Of a stretch of DNA of 11,491 nucleotides, positions 6,861 to 11,491 are shown piece by piece. Position numbers and translations under genes: made by a program. The stretch's first letter is position 1; every line of letters starts with the position of its first letter. The notes beneath the pieces were generated by a model, which saw only the letters and a list, made by a program, of their open reading frames with translations, did not search any database and was not told the DNA's origin. Origin of the DNA: Myxococcales bacterium (GTDB taxonomy: Bacteria > Myxococcota > Polyangia > Fen-1088); the NCBI GenBank assembly GCA_003155465.1, contig PMCR01000132.1, positions 7,551-19,041 of the forward strand, written 5' to 3'.

Positions 6861-6890
6861 TTGACACTTCCGCAGGGCCATCCCTATGGT
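6861..6890 (+). promoter_or_regulatory. Sigma-70-like promoter of the bioF-bioAD operon, overlapping the annotated ATG
   Basis: A perfect -35 hexamer TTGACA (6861-6866) is followed after 18 nt by TATGGT (6885-6890, 4 of 6 to TATAAT). The first in-frame ATG of bioF (6886-6888) lies inside this -10 box. Transcription from it would begin around 6895-6898, at or just before an in-frame GTG (6898-6900). If this promoter is used, bioF must start at that GTG or at ATG 6907 with almost no leader. Confidence 0.55.
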
Positions 6891-8067
6891 CGCTACCGTG
6901 CTCCCGATGCTGGATGCCGATCTGCAGGCTGACTTGGCCCTACTCGAGGCTCAAGACCGGATCCGCTCTTGCCCTGCCGCCGCCGGTGCCTCACGAACCA
7001 ACCCGACCATCGACGCTCAGCCCCTTGTCTCCTTCTGTTCCAATGACTACCTCGGGCTATCGGGCCACCCTGCCTTGGCTTCCGCTGCTGCCGCTGCCAT
7101 TGTCCGTTCCGGATTTGGTGCCGGCGCCTCTCGTTTGGTCTCAGGCGATCTCCCCGAGCACCGTGAACTTGAGGCTGCCCTCTCCGCCTTCTTGGACGTG
7201 GAAGCCGTGCTTCTCTTCCCCTCTGGCTACCAGACCAACCTTGGCGTTCTTGCGGCCTTGGCCGGACCCGGCGACCTCGTTCTGTGCGACCATGCCAATC
7301 ACGCCAGCATCATTGATGCCTGCCGGCTTTCACGAGCCCGCCCGAGCTTCTACCGGCATCTCGACCTCTCCTCTGCCGAGAAACGCCTCCTGGAATTGGC
7401 GCCTACCGCGCGCCGGAAGATCCTCGTGACCGAGTCGCTCTTTGGCATGGACGGTGACATCGCCCCACTCGCCGACCTGGCGGCCCTCGCCACGAAACAC
7501 GGAGCGGCCTTGGTTGTCGACGAGGCGCACGCCCTTGGCGCGCTCGGTCCGAGTGGGCGCGGCCTGTGTCGGAAGGTCGGGGTCACGCCGGATGTCCTCA
7601 TCGGAACCCTGGGCAAGTCCTTCGGCGCTTCCGGCGGTTTTGCGGCGGGCAGCGCGACTCTACGCAAGTATCTCGTGAACCACAGCCGCACCTTCATATT
7701 CACCACCGCTCCACCTCCGCCCGTTGCTGCCGCCGCCCTCGCCGCCCTGGATATAATCAGAGGAGACGAAGGCGACGCCAGACGCGAAGCTCTTGCGGAC
7801 CGTATCCTCCAACTCCAAAGCCGCCTTCACCCGAAGGGTCCCGGGTTACCCCGCTCGCCCATATTCCCAATCATCCTCGGGTCAGATCGCGCGGCCCTCG
7901 ACGCCTCTCTCGCCTTGCGAGCCCGCGGGTTCTTCGTGCAGCCCATCCGCCCTCCCACCGTGCCTGATGGCACCGCCCGCCTACGAATCACCCTTTCCGC
8001 CAGTCACCACGCCAAAGACGTTGACTCCCTCGCCCAGGCACTCGCCTCTCTCATCATCCCCCAATGA
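6886..8067 (+). CDS. bioF: 8-amino-7-oxononanoate synthase BioF
   Basis: PLP-dependent alpha-oxoamine synthase that condenses pimeloyl-ACP/CoA with L-alanine, giving KAPA, the first committed step of the biotin ring pathway. The 393 residues match the family length (E. coli 384). Motifs are SNDYLGLSGHP at 52-62, GFGAGASRLVSG at 76-87 with H92 after it, and LFPSGYQTNLG at 110-120. D131 of GPGD, then DHANHASIIDACRLS at 135-149, precede VTESLFGMDGDIAPL at 181-195. The PLP-binding VDEAHALG has D212 and H215, the Schiff-base lysine is K244 in TLGKSFGA, and TFIFTTAPPP at 269-278 follows. The first ATG has only a weak AGGG upstream and overlaps a promoter -10 box. GTG at 6898 or ATG at 6907 (beginning MLDADLQADL) are credible alternative starts. 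Its stop overlaps the bioAD start as ATGA. Confidence 0.95.
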   Translation: MVATVLPMLDADLQADLALLEAQDRIRSCPAAAGASRTNPTIDAQPLVSFCSNDYLGLSGHPALASAAAAAIVRSGFGAGASRLVSGDLPEHRELEAALSAFLDVEAVLLFPSGYQTNLGVLAALAGPGDLVLCDHANHASIIDACRLSRARPSFYRHLDLSSAEKRLLELAPTARRKILVTESLFGMDGDIAPLADLAALATKHGAALVVDEAHALGALGPSGRGLCRKVGVTPDVLIGTLGKSFGASGGFAAGSATLRKYLVNHSRTFIFTTAPPPPVAAAALAALDIIRGDEGDARREALADRILQLQSRLHPKGPGLPRSPIFPIILGSDRAALDASLALRARGFFVQPIRPPTVPDGTARLRITLSASHHAKDVDSLAQALASLIIPQ

Positions 8068-10097
8068 CCCTCGCCGACCTCGACCGCGCCTATCTCTGGC
8101 ATCCCTTCACACCCATGCGCGAGTGGCTGGCAGAGCCTCCCCTCGTGATCGAGCGTGCGGAAGGAAATCATCTCATTGACACTGAGGGCCGCCGCTACCT
8201 GGATGGCGCCTCTTCACTCTGGGTCAACGTCCACGGCCATGCCCACCCGGCGATCAACGCCGCGATAGCCCAGCAGCTTGCCAAGGTTGCTCACAGCACC
8301 CTGCTTGGCCTTGCCAGCGCTCCATCCATCCTCCTGGCCGAGAAGCTCGTGGCCCTCGCTCCACCAGGGCTCACTCGCGTGTTCTTCTCCGATTCCGGCT
8401 CCACAGCAGTCGAAGTAGCCCTGAAAATCTCCTTTCAATTCCAACAGTTACGCGGCCTGCCGCGCCGAACCAAATTCCTCTCGTTGCGCAACGCATATCA
8501 TGGCGACACCATCGGCTCCGTCTCCTTGGGTGGCATCGATGCCTTTCACCGCATCTTCCAACCCCTCCTCTTCCACACCATTCAAGTCAACTCGACCACA
8601 GATCAACTCCAACAAGCCTTCGCCGACCACGGACATGAGCTAGCGGCATTTGTCCTCGAACCTCTGGTTCAGGGCGCAGCAGGCATGCTACTCCAGCCTC
8701 CTGGCTTCCTGCGCGACGCCCGAGCTCTCTGTGACAAGCACGGCGTTCTCCTCGTTGCCGACGAGGTTGCGACCGGCTTCGGCCGCACCGGCACCATGTT
8801 CGCCTGCCAGCAAGAAGGAGTCACCCCTGATCTCCTCGCTCTCGCCAAGGGCCTGAGTGGAGGATACCTCCCCGTGGCAGCAACCATGGCCACCGACGAG
8901 GTCTTCCGTCAGTTCCTCGGCCTGCCCGAGGAGCGCCTCACCTTCTTCCACGGCCACAGTTTTGGCGGCAACGCCCTCGGCTGCGCCGCTGCATTGGCTT
9001 CTCTCGACATATTCGAACGCGAGCAGACGCTGGCCAGCCTCGCCCCCAAGATCGCAGCCCTACGCGCCCGCCTCCACGACAAAATCTCACCTCTCCAGCA
9101 CGTCTTCGAGGTCCGCCACAAAGGCTTCATGGTCGGCATCGATCTCAGGCGCTCTCCCTCTAGCCCCTACTCCCCAGAGCAGGCCATCGGGGCGCAGGTA
9201 TGTCGAATCCTTCGACGTCACGGGGTCATCTTGCGCCCGCTCGGTTCCGTGGTGGTTCTCATGCCTCCTCTGTCCATCACCCTCGACGAGATCGACCGCT
9301 TGGTCGACGCGACCGCCTCGGCCATCGCCGAGGCCACCTCCGAGTCGCTGCCCGCGCGCCCTGCCCCCCTTTCCCGCCCGCCGCAGTCCAGCACAGCCCC
9401 TGCACCCCTGCGCGGCATCTTTATTCTCGGAACAGATACCGGCGTGGGCAAGACAACGGTTGGCGTCGGCCTGCTCGCGCTGTTGCGAGCCCGAGGTCTG
9501 GCTCCGGTCCCCTTCAAGCCCGTGGAAACCGGATCCCTCCCCCACCCCGAGGATGCCCTCCGTCTCCGCTCTGCTGCTGCCTGCCACGCTCTTCCACTCG
9601 AGATCATCTGCCCCTATGCCTTCTCGCCTCCGGTCGCCCCTGCCCTTGCCGCGGAACAAGCCTCCACCCGCTTGACTCTGGAGGGAATCATCTCCGCCGC
9701 ACGTCGCGCTGCCGCTCACGGCGACTTCCTCCTGGTCGAGTCAGCCGGCGGAGTCCTTTCTCCCTACTCCGAGGACCTCACCACTGCGGACCTCGCCGCC
9801 GCCCTCGGACTTCCTGTCCTTCTCGTCGCACGAAATGCCCTCGGCGCCATCAACCACACAGCCCTCGCCATAGCCGAGCTGCGCCGCCGTCGCCTCCCCC
9901 TCACCGGCGTCCTATTCGTGAACACGACCGCCGCCTCAACACCCGATCGCCCCCATAACCCGCGCTTTGTTCGCGCCCTAACCGGTATCCGCGTCCTCGG
10001 CACACTTCCCTTCCTGCCCGTCCCCACGCCAGACGACATCGCCGTCGCCCTGCGCTCCAACGTCCTTGTCGACGCGCTCCTCCCGAGCCTCAGGTAG
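8064..10097 (+). CDS. bioA-bioD: Fused DAPA aminotransferase BioA and dethiobiotin synthetase BioD
   Basis: One 677-residue chain joining two consecutive biotin enzymes. Residues 1 to about 427 are BioA, the SAM-dependent KAPA-to-DAPA aminotransferase: LWHPFTPMREW at 11-21, DGASSLWVNVHGHAHP at 47-62, SDSGSTAVEVALK at 109-121, YHGDTIGSVSLGG at 145-157, DEVATGFGRTG at 233-243, PLP lysine K262 in ALAKGLSGGYLP, and FFHGHSFGGNALGCAAA at 294-310. A Pro/Ala/Ser-rich linker (about 428-449) leads to BioD, the ATP-dependent DAPA carboxylase: P-loop GTDTGVGKTT at 456-465, KPVETG at 485-490, ESAGGVLSPYS at 559-569, LGAINHTALAIAELRRR at 593-609, and VNTT at 619-622. All key motifs of both halves are present and the frame is unbroken across the junction. 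The start ATG overlaps the bioF stop; the gene end overlaps the convergent jag by 8 nt. The coding strand is C-rich. The plant BIO3-BIO1 fusion has the opposite domain order. Confidence 0.95.
   Translation: MTLADLDRAYLWHPFTPMREWLAEPPLVIERAEGNHLIDTEGRRYLDGASSLWVNVHGHAHPAINAAIAQQLAKVAHSTLLGLASAPSILLAEKLVALAPPGLTRVFFSDSGSTAVEVALKISFQFQQLRGLPRRTKFLSLRNAYHGDTIGSVSLGGIDAFHRIFQPLLFHTIQVNSTTDQLQQAFADHGHELAAFVLEPLVQGAAGMLLQPPGFLRDARALCDKHGVLLVADEVATGFGRTGTMFACQQEGVTPDLLALAKGLSGGYLPVAATMATDEVFRQFLGLPEERLTFFHGHSFGGNALGCAAALASLDIFEREQTLASLAPKIAALRARLHDKISPLQHVFEVRHKGFMVGIDLRRSPSSPYSPEQAIGAQVCRILRRHGVILRPLGSVVVLMPPLSITLDEIDRLVDATASAIAEATSESLPARPAPLSRPPQSSTAPAPLRGIFILGTDTGVGKTTVGVGLLALLRARGLAPVPFKPVETGSLPHPEDALRLRSAAACHALPLEIICPYAFSPPVAPALAAEQASTRLTLEGIISAARRAAAHGDFLLVESAGGVLSPYSEDLTTADLAAALGLPVLLVARNALGAINHTALAIAELRRRRLPLTGVLFVNTTAASTPDRPHNPRFVRALTGIRVLGTLPFLPVPTPDDIAVALRSNVLVDALLPSLR
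9345..9410 (+). other. Interdomain linker of the BioA-BioD fusion
   Basis: Residues 428-449 are rich in Pro, Ala and Ser (SLPARPAPLSRPPQSS and onward) with no predicted secondary-structure core. The last BioA element (ITLDEIDRLVDATASAIAEA) precedes it and the first BioD strand (GIFILGTDTG) follows, so this is a flexible tether rather than an extra domain. Confidence 0.75.
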
Positions 10098-10578
10098 CCT
10101 GCGCTGGCCGGGACTTGGGAAAGATCACGACCCGACGCGCGGGCCCTTCACCTTCGGACTCAGTCCTCACGCCTGGGTGCTCAGCTAGGGTGGTATGCAC
10201 CACCTTGCGATCGTGCGCGCTCATTGGCTCCACTGGAACCGGGCGCCCGGATCGCACGACCTTCTCTGCCAGGCGCTTCGCCAAGTCTGCCAAAGAGTCC
10301 TCTCGCCGACCCCGGTAGCCTTCGGCGTCGACAACCAGAGTTGCGGACTCGCTTGGCTTTCTGAACACGATTCGGCTGACTAGATACTGCAACGCGTCCA
10401 GCGTCGCGCCCTTCTTCCCGATGACCAGACCGGACTCCGATCCGTGTGCATCAAGAATAATCCTCTCGCCGTCGTCAAAGGCGCTCACCTCCGCGTCCAC
10501 CCCCATTCGCTCAAGTACCTCCCGCAAGACCTTCGCCGCTAGCTCGCGTGTCTCGCCCAACGCTCCCTCGTCACTCAT
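10090..10578 (-). CDS. jag: KH-R3H RNA-binding protein (Jag/KhpB/SpoIIIJ-associated family), short form
   Basis: Cytoplasmic single-stranded-nucleic-acid-binding protein of the Jag/KhpB family, known in Gram-positives as the KhpA partner controlling cell elongation and division. The 162-residue product has a KH domain (about 30-85) with the GxxG loop GKKG at 54-57. It also has an R3H domain (about 95-155) whose motif is R124-x3-H128 in SAHDRKVVHTTL, followed by VRTESEGEGPARRVVIFPK. The Jag_N domain of the Bacillus protein (208 aa) is absent. The start is ATG at 10576-10578 because GGGAG is 5 nt upstream. An in-frame ATG at 10594-10596 overlaps the stop of the preceding ORF (ATGA) but has no Shine-Dalgarno. 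The usual neighbours yidC, rnpA, mnmE and mnmG are absent. The 3' end overlaps bioAD tail-to-tail. Confidence 0.93.
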   Translation of the reverse strand: MSDEGALGETRELAAKVLREVLERMGVDAEVSAFDDGERIILDAHGSESGLVIGKKGATLDALQYLVSRIVFRKPSESATLVVDAEGYRGRREDSLADLAKRLAEKVVRSGRPVPVEPMSAHDRKVVHTTLAEHPGVRTESEGEGPARRVVIFPKSRPAQAT

Positions 10579-10583
10579 TGCTG

Positions 10584-10588
10584 CTCCC
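10584..10588 (-). promoter_or_regulatory. Ribosome-binding site of jag
   Basis: GGGAG on the minus strand, 5 nt before ATG 10576-10578. It selects this start over the upstream ATG at 10594-10596 and sits just after the end of the preceding ORF. Confidence 0.7.
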
Positions 10589-10592
10589 GTTG

Positions 10593-10952
10593 TCATATGC
10601 TGAATGTCGCAATTGGAGTCGGCAGTGGCGGTGGCGCCCCGCGGTTCTCCGGCTCGTAGGCCGACACTGAGCCCGAAGAACCTAGTCCAGCACCTAGCCT
10701 CGCCGCCGCTGCCGGCGTCTTCGTTTCCGCGCCTCCTCCTCGTATCGCCTTGCGCTGCCGCTGCGCAGGCTCCCCTTTTCCGGAGGCCGCCTTGGCCGGC
10801 GTTCCGTGTCGCTTCGCGATGTTGGGCGTCCTACCGCTCTTCGCGTGAGAATTACCCTTGCCTGGAACGCGACTTGCCCGACTGCTGGCCCGTGCCCTCT
10901 TCTTCTTGCTCGTCACCTTCATGGCTACGTGGGACAAGACCCTACGTTTCAC
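10593..10952 (-). CDS. Small basic low-complexity protein, unknown function
   Basis: I do not recognise this 119-residue product. The N-terminal half is Lys/Arg/Ser/Ala-rich (MKVTSKKKRARASSRASRVP, then further KR clusters). The second half is Ala/Gly-rich and ends in a Pro-rich tail. It looks disordered and nucleic-acid-binding, somewhat like histone H1-like tails, but no fold is visible. Support for a real gene: GTG 10950-10952 is preceded by AAGGGAGGGGA, and the stop overlaps an in-frame ATG of jag. ATG 10920-10922 (109 residues, beginning MKVTSKKK) is the more natural protein start and would fit a possible TTGACA promoter inside the leader. Against: low complexity in a GC-rich genome can produce spurious ORFs. 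It occupies the position upstream of jag where yidC usually sits, yet is unrelated to YidC. Confidence 0.5.
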   Translation of the reverse strand: MKRRVLSHVAMKVTSKKKRARASSRASRVPGKGNSHAKSGRTPNIAKRHGTPAKAASGKGEPAQRQRKAIRGGGAETKTPAAAARLGAGLGSSGSVSAYEPENRGAPPPLPTPIATFSI

Positions 10953-10968
10953 TCCCCTCCCTTGTCAA
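10939..10968 (-). promoter_or_regulatory. Possible sigma-70 promoter upstream of the basic ORF and jag
   Basis: On the minus strand TTGACA (10963-10968) is followed after 18 nt by TAGGGT (10939-10944), a perfect -35 with a weak -10. Transcription would start near 10932, after the GTG of the long ORF version and just before ATG 10920-10922, so use of this promoter would require the shorter start. Confidence 0.35.
10953..10963 (-). promoter_or_regulatory. Purine-rich ribosome-binding site for the basic ORF (GTG start)
   Basis: AAGGGAGGGGA stands directly before GTG 10950-10952. It gives a GGGAG or GGAGG core 3-4 nt from the start codon, slightly short but strong. It overlaps the TTGACA proposed above, so only one of the two can be functional for this gene. 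Confidence 0.45.
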
Positions 10969-11104
10969 CTCCAACCCTCCTTTCTCGAATATCTTCGCCT
11001 GCTTGCCTCCGAATGCCAACATACTATGCCGTCGTCTAGGTTCCGCGCCGTCCTGGGTCATTGGAGGCCCGAAATCCATGCGTAGTCCCCCATACAAATT
11101 CCTA

Positions 11105-11133
11105 TTGACGGGTGGACGCGGGCTTGGTAAAGT
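11105..11133 (+). promoter_or_regulatory. Sigma-70 promoter of cdnL
   Basis: TTGACG (11105-11110, 5 of 6) and TAAAGT (11128-11133, 4 of 6) are separated by exactly 17 nt, 57 nt upstream of the cdnL ATG. The predicted start is about 11139-11141, inside the left arm of the following hairpin. A housekeeping-type promoter suits an essential, constitutive RNA polymerase-binding factor. Confidence 0.7.
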
Positions 11134-11135
11134 GC

Positions 11136-11167
11136 GCGCGCTTCGGCTTCCGAAGCGCGCTCTTTTT
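11136..11167 (+). terminator. Intrinsic-terminator-like hairpin in the cdnL leader
   Basis: GCGCGCTTCGG (11136-11146) pairs perfectly with CCGAAGCGCGC (11150-11160) across a CTT loop, followed by TCTTTTT (11161-11167). By shape it is a strong Rho-independent terminator on the plus strand, but no plus-strand gene ends upstream and it lies between the cdnL promoter and its start codon. If transcription starts near 11140, only about 7 bp of stem remain in the RNA, forming a 5'-terminal stem-loop. Confidence 0.6.
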
Positions 11168-11189
11168 CCAACATCAAGAGAGGACCTAA

Positions 11190-11491
11190 ATGGAGCCATC
11201 TTTCCACGTGGGAGACCTGGCGGTCTACCCGGCTCATGGGGTGGCGCAGATCATCGGTATCGAGACGCGCGAGATCTCATCTAGCAAGCAAACATTCTAC
11301 ATCCTGAAGATTCTCGACAACGGGATGAAGATCATGATTCCCACGAAGAACGCCGGCGCCGTCGGTCTCCGCGAGTTGATCCGCGCCGACGAGGTGGACG
11401 AGGTCTTCGAGATTCTCAAGAGCAGAGAGGTTTCCGTGGAGGGGCAGACCTGGAATCGGCGCTATCGCGAGTACATGGAGAAGATCAAGAC
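11190..11491 (+). CDS. cdnL: CdnL/CarD-family RNA polymerase-binding transcription factor (3' end beyond the window)
   Basis: CdnL binds the RNA polymerase beta subunit and stabilises open complexes at sigma-A promoters, including rRNA promoters; in M. xanthus it is essential. The visible 100 residues start MEPSFHVGDLAVYPAHGVAQ and continue through the CarD/TRCF-like RNAP-interaction domain (1 to about 65: SFYIL-type QTFYILKIL, then GMKIMIPTKNAGAVGLREL). The start of the DNA-contacting C-terminal domain, TWNRRYREYMEKIK at 87-100, follows. M49 and P51 (beta binding) and W88 (promoter DNA contact) coincide with positions reported for M. xanthus CdnL. About 60 residues are missing at the window edge, as the family is about 164 aa. 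ATG 11190-11192 follows AGAGAGGA with 5-nt spacing. No CarD-specific C-terminal HMGA region can be judged here. Confidence 0.95.
   Translation, partial: MEPSFHVGDLAVYPAHGVAQIIGIETREISSSKQTFYILKILDNGMKIMIPTKNAGAVGLRELIRADEVDEVFEILKSREVSVEGQTWNRRYREYMEKIK

Noticed and set aside
10942..11199. 85-residue minus-strand frame upstream of the basic ORF
   Set aside because: It spans the cdnL hairpin and promoter and overlaps the better supported basic ORF; no own ribosome-binding site at its long start.
11200..11218. CACGTG core inside cdnL as a second parS
   Set aside because: The flanks (CTTTC on the left, GGAGA on the right) mismatch parS at several specified positions. The other CACGTG near 880 fails for the same reason.
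10604..11284. 226-residue plus-strand frame running through the jag-cdnL intergenic region
   Set aside because: It crosses the cdnL promoter, hairpin and start codon in another frame and has no ribosome-binding site.
1..11491. CRISPR arrays, tRNA or rRNA genes, complete insertion sequences
   Set aside because: No regularly spaced repeats, no cloverleaf-like segments and no transposase with terminal inverted repeats were found by reading both strands.

Overview
This is a GC-rich chromosomal segment from a deltaproteobacterial-type organism, most likely a member of Myxococcota or a close relative. Two observations support this. The right edge carries the N-terminal 100 residues of a CdnL/CarD-type RNA polymerase-binding protein with the residues known from Myxococcus xanthus CdnL (M49, P51, W88). 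A very large REC-DUF4388(PATAN)-linker-TM-TPR protein of a kind common in myxobacteria is also present. The lineage is an inference from gene content, not a measured placement.

Layout. Bases 1-144 hold the C-terminal end of an unidentified, possibly transposase-type, ORF on the plus strand, followed by about 200 bases with no convincing gene. Bases 351-5851 form a tightly packed minus-strand operon read right to left: a membrane-anchored response-regulator/TPR protein, tsaD (tRNA t6A synthesis), rsmA/ksgA (16S rRNA dimethylation) and mutM/fpg (oxidised-base repair), with gaps of 27, -3 and 9 nt. A divergent intergenic region (5852-6103) separates this from rsmG/gidB on the plus strand. The rsmG stop codon lies inside a near-perfect ParB-binding parS palindrome (6725-6740). 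A 149-base spacer with a three-copy octamer and a sigma-70-like promoter leads to a two-gene biotin operon: bioF, then a single-chain BioA-BioD fusion, overlapping by ATGA. bioAD converges on and overlaps (8 nt) the end of a minus-strand jag/khpB (KH-R3H RNA-binding protein). jag is preceded by a small basic low-complexity ORF. A divergent promoter region then drives cdnL on the plus strand, with a terminator-like perfect hairpin right after the -10 box.

Function. The biotin genes cover three consecutive steps, from pimeloyl-ACP/CoA to dethiobiotin; bioB and the pimelate-forming genes are not in the window. rsmG, parS and jag normally belong to the origin-proximal cluster rpmH-rnpA-yidC-jag-mnmE-mnmG-rsmG-parA-parB. 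Here only fragments of that cluster remain, interrupted by biotin genes, which suggests an origin-proximal region that has been rearranged. I found no CRISPR array, rRNA, tRNA, complete insertion sequence or obvious defence system. Most of the window is recognisable housekeeping DNA. The less ordinary parts are the parS/rsmG overlap, the BioA-BioD fusion, the rsmG-bioF spacer, the cdnL leader and the transmembrane REC-PATAN-TPR protein.
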